DNA of 64,000 nt from Amoebidium appalachense (taxonomy: Eukaryota; Ichthyosporea), in NCBI GenBank assembly GCA_963693365.1, contig CAVNZM010000011.1, positions 7,936,001 through 8,000,000 of the forward strand. The letters run 5' to 3'. The translations under genes were made by a program, and so were the position numbers. This document shows, piece by piece, positions 1 through 10,744 of the stretch. Each line of letters opens with the position of its first letter. Positions within the stretch are counted from its first letter, which is position 1. The notes under the pieces were generated by a model. It made no database searches, had not been told where the DNA came from, and saw only the letters and a program-made list of their open reading frames with translations.

Positions 1-56
1 TCCGTGCCGCTCTAGTGCATTATATTGTAAAGTAATATCACCAACAAAAAACGCAG

Positions 57-336
57 GTTCGGCAAAGCTGCGTACGAGTGCTTCAAGGACTCCACCAAAA
101 ACGAACTCAAAACATCGAAATTCCATGCTGGTGTGCATTATTCTGACGACTATCGCCTCTTTGGCCCGGTGGAGTCAGCTGAGAGCTGGGAGCGTGCACA
201 CAAATACTACTGCAAGATGCCGTATCGTATGACCGACAAGAACTCTGCATTGAATATTTTGCAGTTGAGTACTAGTACTCCAAAATATGGTGAAGAACTT
301 GATGCATCCGAAATGTACTCTGATCGGAGAACTTAG
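57..336 (+). pseudogene. transposase-like exon fragment (CACTA/Plavaka-like?)
   Basis: An open frame runs from after the stop at 28-30 to the TAG at 334-336. A plausible 3' splice site (CGCAG) ends at 56, so this may be a last exon of about 93 codons. Readable motifs are FHAGVHYSDDYRLFGP followed by ERAHKYYCKMPYRMT. The pattern of an HY..RLFG block, then an ER.H...K..YR.T block, resembles the C-terminal part of CACTA-superfamily Plavaka-type transposases; that family match is my inference from memory. Upstream exons would lie outside the window. It could equally be an unrelated transposon protein. Confidence 0.4.
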
Positions 337-639
337 CGGCCATAAGTACTCTGACCGCAGTACTTTAGGAATGCTTGTTTCGGAAGGATACCGCGAGCTA
401 TTGGGGCCCAGGAGCCCGCTTTTTTTTGTACAGCCAGTAAGAAAACATAAGTTTACACCTTTTTTGTCTTTGGTACGGTAACTAACAAGGCCTTCCCTAG
501 CTTTTATTGGTTGCCGACGCTGTTGCAAGTTTTTGAATTCATGCTCGACAACAACATGATTCATGATCAAACGGACGAAACTTGCTGAGTCCGCGAACAC
601 AACAAGCCATGGGTTTCATGTGAAAGATGAGCGCCCAAC

Positions 640-2673
640 ATGGCCAAAACATTAGACCCAATAGAGTCACTTTATTCTGGAGCTCGTGTCTGTTGTTTTG
701 CATACATATTTGACGGGGTTCAGGGGGAAGATTTCACAGATGACACCACACGTTGGTCTTACAAGAAGTTCGGCCTGAGTTGGGACACACAAATACTGGT
801 TGGCACAGTAGTGAAACGATGCAAGACAAACGAAGGCAGTGAATGGAAAGTAAAGTTTGATTTTGACGGTACCACAGAAGTAGTTCTGCGCCATCAGCTA
901 ACTTTAATAGATGAAGAAGACAGTGAACACACAAGTAGCGAGCTAGAGAGTGATAGTGACGAAGATCCAGATGGAGACATCCAACAAGTAGAGATTCCTG
1001 TCACAGACAGTGAGAATGAAGATGAGATAGAACTTGTAGATGAACAAGTAGAGTTACCTACCCCCACCGACCCCACGTGCACCTTGCAATGGACCATTCC
1101 AGATGAGCAAGTACTTGACAAAAGAACAGGCCCACGCAGAAAACCAACCATTCCACTAGCACTAAACAAGCGCAAGAGTGTTCTGTGTTTGTTTGAACAC
1201 TTCATGCCTATGGAGTATCTCTTCACAGCAGTCATTCCACTCACAAACGAAGTAGGTCGTGCACGTTACAAAAATTGGGTTGACTTAACCCCGGGTGAGC
1301 TACTTAGGTGGTTGGGTATGTGGATTTACATGGCTGGAACATTCGAACCCGGCTCGAGATCGAACTACTGGACGTCGGCAGCAGAGAACCCAAGCCACAT
1401 ATTTCCCGTACACGACTTTGCCCGCTTCATGACCGAACACCGGTTCGAAAACATCCGTGCCTGCTTTACCGTCACCGACATCACTCAATATCCGGAGGAT
1501 GATCCACTGAAAGACACACGCGGTTTCATGGAAGCACTGCAGAGTCGGTGCCGTTGCTCTATCGAGCCCGGGGATGAATTATGCGAAGACGAGGCCATCT
1601 TTGCCAGCTATCATTGCAACCTTCCGTGCCAAATCTATATAAAACGAAAACCCCACCCTCTCGGTCAAGAAATAAAAACTCTACACGACTGTGTAACCAA
1701 CATACTCATTAACTTCGAAATGAACGAGGGGAAGCTTAGGATGGCAAGCAAACCGTACCGACAGTTGGGAGCTGGAACAGGCACCACCTTGCGTCTTCTA
1801 ACCCCAAGGGCCAACCCCACCCACCGTAACCCCAGAACGATCGTCGGAGACAGCTGGTTTGGGTCAGTAACCGGGACAAGGGAAGTGTACAAAATCGGAT
1901 TCTACGCACTTTTCAATGTCAAAACCGCAACCAGAGACTTTCCCCTCAACATGTTGGACCTTCTATGTGAGGAAGGACGTGGTGTATGGTCGGAGGCAGT
2001 GTGCAGTGTGGACGGAGTAGACCTCGTTGCGGTGTTATGGAGAAACAAGAACTACAGTATGAAAGTGATCACCTCATGTTCAAGTACTCAGCCGGGTCAA
2101 CCGAGAAAATCACGAAACGGAAATGACGTCCCCCAACCGAAAGCAGTCGAAGAATACTTCGAAAACTACAACATGGCCGATATATTCAACAAAACACGAA
2201 TGTTAAACGGCTCTGTGGACGAAGCCTTGGGCACTAAACGTCACCAACTCCGCACCTTTGGGGGGCTTCTGGGGTTTGTAGTAGCAAACGTACACTTTGC
2301 ATACAGATACTTTGGCAAATCCACAAACACGAGCATGGACACAAGGCGTGAGCTAGCAGAAGCACTCATATGCAACCCCCACCTGCCTGCACTAGAATAC
2401 CCCCTTCCCCCTGCTGCTCCTGCCCCCCATGCTCTACACGGACACCAGCGTGCCAGAAAAGAAAGAAAAGGTAGATGCGTTCTCTGCTTTAGGAACAAAG
2501 GGGAACGCCACCAGACACATACCTACTGCATCAAGTGTAATGTGTTTCTCTGCAATGATCAAACACGTGCATGCTTCGAAAACCACATCACACATGGTGT
2601 TCCTCCACGCACACGCACCCAAGTCAACACAAACACAGGCCCGGTACGATCACGCAGAAACACTACACGTTAA
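640..2673 (+). CDS. piggyBac-family transposase (DDE_Tnp_1_7)
   Basis: An uninterrupted 677-codon intronless frame. After an acidic N-terminal stretch (about residues 90-135) comes the piggyBac catalytic core. The three acidic residues of the DDD triad are readable as D317 (in CEDEAIF), D404 (in GDSWFGS) and D514 (in NMADIFN); their spacing of 87 and 110 is close to that of known piggyBac transposases. The C-terminus from about residue 613 is Cys-rich (CVLC...CIKC...LC...CF), as in the zinc-binding domain that piggyBac proteins use to bind their ends. No stop or frameshift is visible, so it may be active or recently so. I chose the first ATG of the frame. I could not find terminal inverted repeats with TTAA flanks, so element borders are unknown. 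Confidence 0.9.
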   Translation: MAKTLDPIESLYSGARVCCFAYIFDGVQGEDFTDDTTRWSYKKFGLSWDTQILVGTVVKRCKTNEGSEWKVKFDFDGTTEVVLRHQLTLIDEEDSEHTSSELESDSDEDPDGDIQQVEIPVTDSENEDEIELVDEQVELPTPTDPTCTLQWTIPDEQVLDKRTGPRRKPTIPLALNKRKSVLCLFEHFMPMEYLFTAVIPLTNEVGRARYKNWVDLTPGELLRWLGMWIYMAGTFEPGSRSNYWTSAAENPSHIFPVHDFARFMTEHRFENIRACFTVTDITQYPEDDPLKDTRGFMEALQSRCRCSIEPGDELCEDEAIFASYHCNLPCQIYIKRKPHPLGQEIKTLHDCVTNILINFEMNEGKLRMASKPYRQLGAGTGTTLRLLTPRANPTHRNPRTIVGDSWFGSVTGTREVYKIGFYALFNVKTATRDFPLNMLDLLCEEGRGVWSEAVCSVDGVDLVAVLWRNKNYSMKVITSCSSTQPGQPRKSRNGNDVPQPKAVEEYFENYNMADIFNKTRMLNGSVDEALGTKRHQLRTFGGLLGFVVANVHFAYRYFGKSTNTSMDTRRELAEALICNPHLPALEYPLPPAAPAPHALHGHQRARKERKGRCVLCFRNKGERHQTHTYCIKCNVFLCNDQTRACFENHITHGVPPRTRTQVNTNTGPVRSRRNTTR

Positions 2674-3558
2674 AGTACCTTCTGCCCACTGGTCAGTTTC
2701 TGTACATTGCGCAACACTCATTTGTCGTTTTCGGATTAGGGGTGATTTGTTTGGTTTTTATTCGTTTCTTCGAAACTGTTTGTGGTAACTAGATGCTAAA
2801 AGGGTTATTTGAAGTGTGTGTACCGAAAAAAACGAATTTGAAAGCTGATGTCAATGTTTCTCAAACGAAAAATGCACCTGTGGTGCAAAAGCAACAACGT
2901 GAACGTTTAAAGTATGCATCTTTGGCACGCATTTGTAACAAGTTTGACGTTTTTCTTGGCTCAGGCCTATGGCCTCCCGGTGCCAGAACCCGTAAAGTGC
3001 AAAATAAGCCATACCAACAAGCATTCCGAGAAATTATTGTAGTCATGGGGTGCGCAAACACTACAAAGTTCTCCGTAAATTGAAGCTCAAAATCGTTGAA
3101 TGCCTACCATTACTTACTAAGCCACTACCCCGCCAAGAATTTTTCTACGGTTTTTTTGTGATGTGCTTGTTCCCTGTCACGTTAGGGTAAAATGGTGAGA
3201 AAAAGAGAGTAACACGTGCAAAACTGACCCTGCGCCAGGCGTTTTTATATGATGACGTCATACAGTACTCTGGTTGGAGCATTTATCGATTCAGGTCGGA
3301 TCAGAAATCTACGATATCCGGCGAGCATGTTTGTATGTCGTAGTCCACATGTCGACGATATTATGTATCGTCTTACGACCGTTTGTACCGTACGATATAT
3401 CGTTTTACGACAGTAATATGGATGGTATTGTTACAGTCTTGGGGATGGCCCATGGATATACATAAGGCGTGTTATGGATTATGTTTGGACATCTTTATTA
3501 CACCTACTAGACATGTGAACCACCGAAAGGTGGATACTACAAGATGGATACATTTGCA
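2674..3558. other. non-coding flank of the piggyBac gene
   Basis: No convincing gene. Short frames here have no family features. This probably holds the 3' flank and perhaps the right end of the piggyBac element, but no terminal inverted repeat was recognised. Confidence 0.4.
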
Positions 3559-3838
3559 CGGTTAATAACGTGCAGGGGATTGATGGGGGCCCAACCAAAT
3601 TTTGCATTAGGCAGTGTCTCTGTGTGGGTGATGTAACAAAACCGGTCGGACTGTCCCCCCATTTCTGTGGGAAAAGTTATTGACCGTTGTACGTCCATAT
3701 TATGCAAAATGCGCTGTAATACATAGGGAAAGGGGGGGGGATTCAACGGTTAATAACGTGCAGGGGATTGTTGGGAGCACAACCAAACTTTGCATTAGGC
3801 AGTTTCTCTGTGTGGGGGGTCTAACAAAACCGGTCGGA
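3559..3838. repeat. two 92-bp direct repeats
   Basis: The stretch 3559-3650 (starting CGGTTAATAACGTGCAGGGG, ending ACCGGTCGGA) recurs with few changes at 3747-3838. They are 188 bp apart. Nothing coding lies between. They may be remains of terminal repeats of a small mobile element or a local duplication. Confidence 0.75.
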
Positions 3839-3934
3839 ATGGGGGGATATCACCACTTTCATTCCGCGGCCACCTGATGAGCCTCATCCGCTTTCCATGA
3901 GGCGTGCAAAAACAAATTCACATGTCAGTTGCGC

Positions 3935-4150
3935 CCGTTAGATAATCTCCTTGTGATCATTATGATGACCGTATGGATTTTGGTATGTGATCACTATAAT
4001 GATCGTATGAGGCATAGAATGAGATCATTATGATGATCGTATGGGGGTATAACTAGCGATCCTTATGGTGGTCGTATGGGGCATATAATGTTATAATGAT
4101 CGTATGGGGGTATAATTAGCGATCCTTATGGTGGTCGTATGGGGCTTCTA
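3935..4150. repeat. degenerate tandem repeat, GATC..TATGATGATCGTATGG units
   Basis: Six or so imperfect copies of a 30-45 bp unit centred on ATGATCGTATGGGG or GGTGGTCGTATGGGG follow each other. The array is non-coding. Confidence 0.7.
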
Positions 4151-4199
4151 TAAAAAACCACTCCGGGGGTCATTCATTCCCAGGACACCCCTACCCCCC

Positions 4200-4275
4200 A
4201 ATATATATATATATATATAGTATACTATATATATATACATAAAACTATTGTACTTATACATTATAAAAACCCCAA

Positions 4276-4321
<46 letters not shown>

Positions 4322-4390
4322 ATATATATACTATATGATATATATATATATACACATAAAACTATTGTACTTATACATTATAAAAACAGT
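4200..4390. repeat. (AT)n tracts with a duplicated 36-bp segment
   Basis: Long TA dinucleotide runs alternate with two copies of a segment reading CATAAAACTATTGTACTTAT and onward (from about 4238 and 4354). This is AT-rich, unlike the C- and CA-rich repeats further right. Confidence 0.85.
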
Positions 4391-5039
4391 ATTTATTATT
4401 GCAGAATTCGCCGTTTCTTATTAGTTTACAGACGTCGGAAACCTCATATTAAGATGCTCAGAATCGCCTTCACAGTATGCTTTGTTTTCGACGTCGACGA
4501 TACCCATCATGTTAGCCTACACAGTATACATACGTAGAACAGGCTTACGACGTCCATAGCACATCTATAGCATTGGAATAGGTGCTACATTTGGTTAATG
4601 GACGGTGTAAACGCATGCACAGAATGTCCATAGGATGACGTTGGCATATACACATGAGGGTCGAGAAATCAGTGGACCTCTTTATTACCCTGTAACATGC
4701 TTGTCGACGTCGACGATGGGTTTTCAGCTTTTCCATCCATTAAAATGTCGAGGGTACCAAACGCAGCCACTCAGGTATCGTAAACTACTCCGAACCCGTC
4801 GTCGACGTCGTAGAGGGGTTTCCGATGGGGGGGGAAGATTGCTGATGAGTGCCCTCCCGAGAATTGTGGCCTGTGTCAGTTTGCAATGTTAGCAATAAAA
4901 TTTACCATGCCCGGTGGTGTGTCTGTGAAGATGAGAATACGGTGGGTGAAGTCAGGCTGAATTAACGGTGATAGGCTCTTTGCACAAAGTGCCAGACTGT
5001 GTTTGTTTGTGTGTGTTTTTTTTTTTTTGGGGGGGCGGG
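4391..5039. other. no supported gene
   Basis: Only short frames without family features. A minus-strand frame ending near 4876 could be a further 3' exon of the decayed transposase-like gene to the right, but nothing decides this. Confidence 0.35.
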
Positions 5040-6283
5040 CGGGGGGTAGGTACCACGTGGTTTCCTCCAGCAGCAGTCCACATGTAGTCGCACGTTGCAG
5101 TATTGTCCTCCATGTGCCTCCGGTCCCTTGTCTTTGCATGTGCACTCTGCCTTCATCATGTTTAACACGTGTTGCTTCTCCTCAGGTTATGCACTGTTTT
5201 TGAGTCTCTCCCACACATCCTTCTCATGCTCTCGGTATGTGTCCTCGTGCATGGGCTGTTGGTTGGTAGCGATGCAAAAGCGCCTATAGGTTGCAAAGTT
5301 ACCTCCTGCATGTAGACCGTCAGCTGTCAAAACTTTGCCGGGACATGGCTTTCTTTCTTAGGGGTGGGGGCGGCCTTTCTGTAAAACGTTATGGGGAGGG
5401 GGGGGGGGGGGGTCACCTTGCAGAAGTGTCCCGTAAGCCACCATGCGATGCACCTCCAATTTTTGGGAGGCCTCACCAGTGCTCTCCTGCACTGTCGGGG
5501 ACGTCTTCCACACTAAGTATGCGTCGTCCTGATCGCACTTGCACGCGAACAGTAAAGACCGGCGTTGGTCGTCCCACCCGTGGTAGTCGTACTCTCCGGT
5601 GCACTTGGAGCAGAGCATGCCCTCCACCTGTGAGATGATGAGATCCACACTTTGCAGTGCATAGTTTGGCCGAAGGGTTTTTAGTTCCTTACAGCCTACA
5701 AAGTCAGCAGCCTCACGTATCAGCTGCCGGACTTGTGTTGTGCGGTGTTTGCGGGGGCCTTGGTGGACATGTTCGGTGGTTGGAGGGATAGGCTCAGTGT
5801 CAGACTCCAGTTCCAGCTCCGACTCGCTCCCACACTCGCCAGGGTCCCTGTCCCATCCCACTGACCGTACATCATCTGGCTCACCAAATGATCCAGTCTC
5901 GAGAAGATGATCCTCCAGACTGCCGACACTTGTGCATACGTCCAACTCAGGGTCGTAGTCCGGGTCTTCGTCGTCACTCTGGGCGTAGGAGGTATCCCAT
6001 GCAAAACTGGGCCGTGTCTGTGCCTCGTTTGTTTTCTGTTTATGTGGGTTTTTATCTTCAGCAGTGTGCTGCGAAGCATCACTGCCTTGATGACCCCTAG
6101 CCACTGGCTCTGGCACTGGCTCTGGCACTGGTGCACGCTTATTGCCTTCAGGCTCATCCTGCAGTGCACTTGCTGCTGCCAATACAGCCATGATTGGTTC
6201 CGTGTCTTCCGGCCGAAGTCGTTTGGGCGATTGTGGTGGTGAGTGGTCATCATCACAGCTTCTGCAGCAGTGGGTGCAGTGGA
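5040..6283 (-). pseudogene. decayed transposase-like gene, 3' part (exons 2 and 3)
   Basis: Minus-strand exon 2 (6283 to 5417) and exon 3 (5305 to about 5047) join in phase across a 111-bp GT-AG intron whose donor is followed by poly-C. Exon 2 opens with a low-complexity acidic and proline-rich region, then a possible zinc-binding segment (MLCSKC) and a W..SP motif followed by MVAYGTLLQG; exon 3 continues with FATYRRFCIATNQQPMHEDT. This order (Cys pair, W.S.P, GTLL/GNLL helix, then a helix ending F..H/Y) resembles the N-terminal part of Kolobok-type and related transposases of aquatic eukaryotes; I infer this, and a cellular origin is not excluded. A TAA at 5189-5187 interrupts exon 3, after which similar-looking sequence continues (CTCKDKGPEAHGG). 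The 5' end is cut off by the LTR element at 6284. Confidence 0.6.
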
Positions 6284-6763
6284 TGTAAACAACTGTACAC
6301 ATGAACTGTACATGTTTACTAAAGAATGTGATCTACTAGCACACAATTCGTTCTTTGTCATGAATATCACATAAATATTATGTCCACACCAATAGGAATC
6401 AATCTTACCTAAGAAATGAACCATGTATGATTCTACCGCTGCATACCACATAAACGAAGTGAACCAATAAGATGTTTGCATAAATAGGACGAAGGTCTGA
6501 CTGGCTTGGACCGCACCAGAATCACGAATGGCATGTTGCCACCCGCGCTGGCCGCGGATGAAGCAATCCTGGGCCTTGATCCGAAACCTGGGGGCTATAT
6601 AACAAAGCCGTCCCAGTACGGGGATCACATCAGTGAAGTCTGAGACAGACTGAGTCGGCCCATAGTAAAAGCAACCTGGCCGCGTGTGCCTTTCTACCCG
6701 TTCTCTGTCTTTATTTTGATTCAGTTGTACTCTGCCTTATCCTAACTAGTCCAACTGTTTACA
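6284..6763 (+). repeat. 5' LTR
   Basis: Left 480-bp LTR, TG...CA ended. A CCAAT-type box (ACCAATAAG) and a TATATAA-like sequence near 6597 may be its promoter. Confidence 0.95.
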
Positions 6764-6785
6764 TTGGCGACCGCGCAGTTCAAGA
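6764..6785 (+). other. putative primer-binding site
   Basis: TTGGCGACCGCGCAGTTC directly follows the LTR. TTGGCGAC is the usual start of this site in many Ty3/gypsy elements; the matching tRNA was not identified. Confidence 0.7.
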
Positions 6786-6870
6786 ATCTCGCATCCTTCG
6801 AATCTCACATCTTTCAATCAGCTCAAGAATCTCACATCTTTCAATTACCCCAAGAATCTGCCATGGCCGA
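6781..6870 (+). repeat. short tandem repeat, CAAGAATCTCACATCTTTCAA
   Basis: Three imperfect copies of a roughly 33-bp unit built around AGAATCTCACATCTTTCAAT follow the primer-binding site. Confidence 0.6.
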
Positions 6871-7787
6871 TCACAAATCCTTTTTACCACGATGATAGGT
6901 ACATCTTTCCTTGTCCGACTTAGAATATATACACCGACAAGTTTGAAGTGGCCAGCCCACCTACACGGAAAGAATTGAAAGCATGTAAAACGGCTTTTGC
7001 TACGACACAAAAAAAATGTGAAGAAAAACGAATACACAACGAAACAACGAATACACGAACAAACGAATAAAGAATTGCTAACGAAGCAATGAACCAACGA
7101 AAAACGAACCATCACGAATACACAATGAAATAAAGAATTAACGACAAACGAATGCATAGAGGAAATACGAAATGAATGCAACACGAAAACAAAACGAAGT
7201 AACGAAGTTATCAAACGACAAAAAACGAAAAACGAAAGCAAAATGAAATGGAAATACGAAAATGAAAGAACGAATGCACAACACTGCTTGGGTTGCAATG
7301 CACACAGCCCCCTCTATGTTACGAAGAAAAGAAAACCGTTGCCCTTGTGTGCATTGCGCTATTGCACACTGTCATCGTGTCCATGCCACCGCATGCACCT
7401 CCACACTCGCAAGCCAGATGCACGGCCACTTTCAGCACGAATGCATTTAAAGAAGAAGATAGTCGCTGTTCCTATAGCATTGAGGACATAAGGTGCTGTG
7501 AAAGTAGTTTTGCATGCATGCTTCGAATTTCTTGCTGTTTTCGAATACAGCATGCCCCATAGTTTAGCGCACAGGATGCACAACATGCGCATGAATGTAT
7601 GCTGGCATGCCTAAACACATTACGAACATATGCCTCATGTATGGCGGCCCTTCCTGGTGCCACGCCCTAACGAATTTGCACTCTTGGTGCACAAAAGGCA
7701 TGTAATAAAGTCGATGCAGAACTTTTGTTCATGCATGTGAAAAACAAAGAAGGTGTTGGGTACGAATTTTAAGGTGAATGCCCGTCT

Positions 7788-8102
7788 GTGGCAATACTGT
7801 GTAACATACCAATTACAATGTCAAGCCTTGCACTAGCTGCCGGCACACCCCCACCAGAACAAAAGAATGTGGTATGGGCACCGTTCCCTCACAACCCCAG
7901 CATACAGTGTCAGTATTTTGGCTGGAAGCCTTTCAGTTTCGAATTACGAATACCCTCCTTCACTACTGAAGAAAGTGACGTGGAAGACGAATACGAATAC
8001 GAATGCAAGGTGTTGTTGACTAACACATCGGACCATCATGTGTACCTAGGCCCTGGTACGGAGGTGACCATGTTATTCCCTTGCAATATGATGACACTGT
8101 AA
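7788..8102 (+). CDS. unrecognised 104-aa frame inside the LTR element
   Basis: The frame reads through an acidic stretch (TTEESDVEDEYEYE) and ends in a beta-rich-looking segment (NTSDHHVYLGPGTEV). It lies where a gypsy protease or the end of gag would be expected. No catalytic D-T/S-G is visible, so I do not assign it. It may be a relic. Confidence 0.3.
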   Translation: MAILCNIPITMSSLALAAGTPPPEQKNVVWAPFPHNPSIQCQYFGWKPFSFELRIPSFTTEESDVEDEYEYECKVLLTNTSDHHVYLGPGTEVTMLFPCNMMTL

Positions 8103-8585
8103 CAATTTAGCACGTGCATACCCCACCAATGGGCACATGCGGGAGACAACCCCACAAGCTGCCTTATTGGGCACCTCTGCTAAAACGAATATTCTTCTCA
8201 CGAAGGAACAGAAGAATGCCACGAACACGAACCACACACCCCCCAGGCAGCTACTTACGTCTGATGTATGAAAGTAGTAGGTGTGTGAATTGGGTAACTC
8301 CATGAACACCAACACGAAAGAAAGCACAGCACAAAGCAGTTCCACGAACACGAATGGTTTTGGTTTTCCACACAACGAACAGAACCAACAGTAGGGCCAC
8401 CTACAAATGAAGCAGAGGATGGGGCACCATCCAGACCTGCACTGGAGGATATGAAAACACGAAGCGCGCTCACGAAGTTGCTTACAAAAGAAAGGGCGAC
8501 TGTGACGACTTTTCTTTTTAGGCCAAGCCTCCAGAAGAATGTATTATGCCTGGAATCCCCCTGCTCAACGAAAATGGCTGGCAAA

Positions 8586-8990
8586 TGGGATACGAAAACT
8601 GCTCACGAATGGAAGCATGTGTTTTCTGAAGAAGGTTTGCTTTGCCTACCCTCTTCTTATGAATTATGAACCGGGTTTTTACTGGTTCGAATTCTGACGG
8701 GCTGATATATTTCTTTATGTCGCCCAACGAAGAACACTTGGGGCATTTTTATTCATGTTTTTCCCAGCTCCGATGATGCAGGGTTAAAGCTGAAAGGAAA
8801 GAAGTGCTATTTGTTCATGAAAGAAGTGGCTTTTCTGGCCATGGCGACTCGCCTTACAGTCTTAAGGTAGAACCGGGATAAGGAGCAGCGGCTAAGCCTT
8901 GAAGCTATCCACCACTACCTGAGCTACGAAGTGACCTAAGGCTTGAGTTATATTCATTATCGAATGTTTGGTATGATCATTCATCCACAC
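8586..8990 (+). pseudogene. remnant of Ty3/gypsy RT
   Basis: Parts such as GAAGAACACTTGGGGCATTT (8728 on) and the stretch to about 8850 match the region just after the YLDD box of the relic at 11714-11870; 8926-8975 matches the sequence resuming at 13336. The intervening RT palm is missing and stops are frequent. Confidence 0.7.
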
Positions 8991-9343
8991 AACCAAATTA
9001 CTCGCAATTGAAAACGAATCTGCGGGAGTTTCCTAAAAAGGAAAAACACCTAAAAAAGGAAAATATTACTTCTACAGAAAAAGCCAAGCACAGAGACGAA
9101 GCGAACAATTCGCACGCACACTCTGCAACAATCTTCGCCACGAAAATGAAAACACAGAAGAATGCTGCATGAATTTGTGTTTTGGCAAATGAAGAAGTGC
9201 TCATAGACGTGCACAACTCTATTCCACCGTCCTTGCTCTGTTCTGTCCAGCAGCTCGGCACACACAAGAATTCTCGCTGAAGGTTGTTTATCGCCTCTCA
9301 GCCTGGTGGTTTGCTTGTCTAACGACACCACCAGGCTCCCGAC

Positions 9344-9354
9344 AAGGGGGGGAG
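9344..9354 (+). other. polypurine tract
   Basis: AAGGGGGGGAG immediately precedes the right LTR, as expected for plus-strand priming. Confidence 0.85.
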
Positions 9355-9834
9355 TGTAAACAACTGTACACATGAACTGTACATGTTTACTAAAGAATGT
9401 GATCTACTAGCACACAATTCGTTCTTTGTCATGAATATCACATAAATATTATGTCCACACCAATAGGAATCAATCTTACCTAAGAAATGAACCATGTATG
9501 ATTCTACCGCTGCATACCACATAAACGAAGTGAACCAATAAGATGTTTGCATAAATAGGACGAAGGTCTGACTGGCTTGGACCGCACCAGAATCACGAAT
9601 GGCATGTTGCCACCCGCGCTGGCCGCGGATGAAGCAATCCTGGGCCTTGATCCGAAACCTGGGGGCTATATAACAAAGCCGTCCCAGTACGGGGATCACA
9701 TCAGTGAAGTCTGAGACAGACTGAGTCGGCCCATAGTAAAAGCAACCTGGCCGCGTGTGCCTTTCTACCCGTTCTCTGTCTTTATTTTGATTCAGTTGTA
9801 CTCTGCCTTATCCTAACTAGTCCAACTGTTTACA
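9355..9834 (+). repeat. 3' LTR
   Basis: Right 480-bp LTR. A reverse frame of 115 codons is identical in both LTRs, showing at least 345 bp without a difference. Followed by the target duplication GTGGA. Confidence 0.95.
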
Positions 9835-9968
9835 GTGGACTTCAGGTTTGCACTGACATGCGCAGCCAGCGACCGCCGGCGTTCCTGACGTTCCTTGCGT
9901 TTGATTTCATTTGAAGCTGCAAGATGGGGTGGATACACTCCCTTCAAAGGCTTCTTTCGCTTCGCCAT
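9835..9968 (-). pseudogene. decayed transposase-like gene, 5' exon
   Basis: A minus-strand ATG at 9968 opens a very basic N-terminus (MAKRKKPLKGVYPPHL, then a KRKERQERRR run) that looks like a nuclear-localisation start. It runs straight into the LTR insertion site. Removing the insertion places it one base out of frame with exon 2 at 6283, so either an intron lies near the junction or a frameshift has occurred. The LTR element thus split this gene near its 5' end. Confidence 0.55.
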
Positions 9969-10669
9969 TTTTTATTTAGGGCAGCACCTGTACTTCCGGC
10001 AGGTACACAAAAACCAGGGAATGAAAACAGAGTCATGTTTGAAGAACAACACCACTGGCACACGCATGATCCCGTGGCATAGCAATAGCCAATCATCGCA
10101 TATCTAATAAAGCTCTGCCTTATGGTTGGGTTGCAATCACCATGCTTTGTGCCTTCCCGCCAAAATGGTGCCTCTAGCCAATCACAATCAATTGAGAAAC
10201 ATTAGCATGATCTAAAGGATTTTAGCGGTTTAGCAACAAAATGCCGCCCTCTGATTGGATCGGAGGCCAATTATGATTTTGACTCTATTCCCCGCCTTAA
10301 ATCTACCAAAATGGAATTTTTGCTGCACATCAACCAATGAAAATTTTCACAAGTGGCTAAAACCCCTAGATCACAAAGACCAAATCAATTGCCGCCCATT
10401 TCGGATTAGATATAACTCAAACTCATCAATATATCCATATGGCATATCCCACAGAACATAAAAACAGCCACAGCTCCCTAAATAAAAATGCTAGCAGCCT
10501 GAAACTTTGCACACACATCAAACACACCAAGGCCTACAACATGCTATTACTACAAATTTTACAGCACACTCGCAACACACAATTTCACTCCAACGGGGCT
10601 ATCTAATTCTCCTGCAAAGAAAACACGTTTACAAACTAAATATTCTTATGCCAACGTCTTCTTTACCAG
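9969..10669. other. no supported gene; several CCAAT/ATTGG motifs
   Basis: No coding signal. AGCCAATCA, CCAATCACAA, TGATTGGA and ACCAATGAA occur in about 250 bp (10085-10340) next to the transposase-like 5' exon. This may be its promoter. Confidence 0.35.
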
Positions 10670-10744
10670 CCCCAGCAGGGGGATACATGAGCCGGTGCCT
10701 GTGGATCAATCTCACAAGCAGGCACAGGTGTGCTCCACCACTCC

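Larger units (their letters stand above)
6284..9834 (+). mobile_element. LTR retrotransposon, non-autonomous Ty3/gypsy derivative
   Basis: The element is 3551 bp with two 480-bp LTRs (6284-6763 and 9355-9834) that begin TGTAAACAAC and end CTGTTTACA. As far as I can compare them, they are identical. It is flanked by the 5-bp target duplication GTGGA (6279-6283 and 9835-9839). A primer-binding-like TTGGCGACCGCG follows the left LTR, and a purine tract (AAGGGGGGGAG) precedes the right one. The 2.59-kb interior has no intact gag or pol. Around 8590-8990 it matches the degenerate gypsy RT relic at 11.1-13.4 kb but lacks the RT palm. Intact target duplication and matching LTRs point to a recent insertion, which must have been mobilised in trans. 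Confidence 0.95.

Noticed and set aside
1-3300. Terminal inverted repeats with TTAA around the piggyBac gene
   Set aside because: I looked for CCC-starting inverted ends beside TTAA and found none that pair convincingly.
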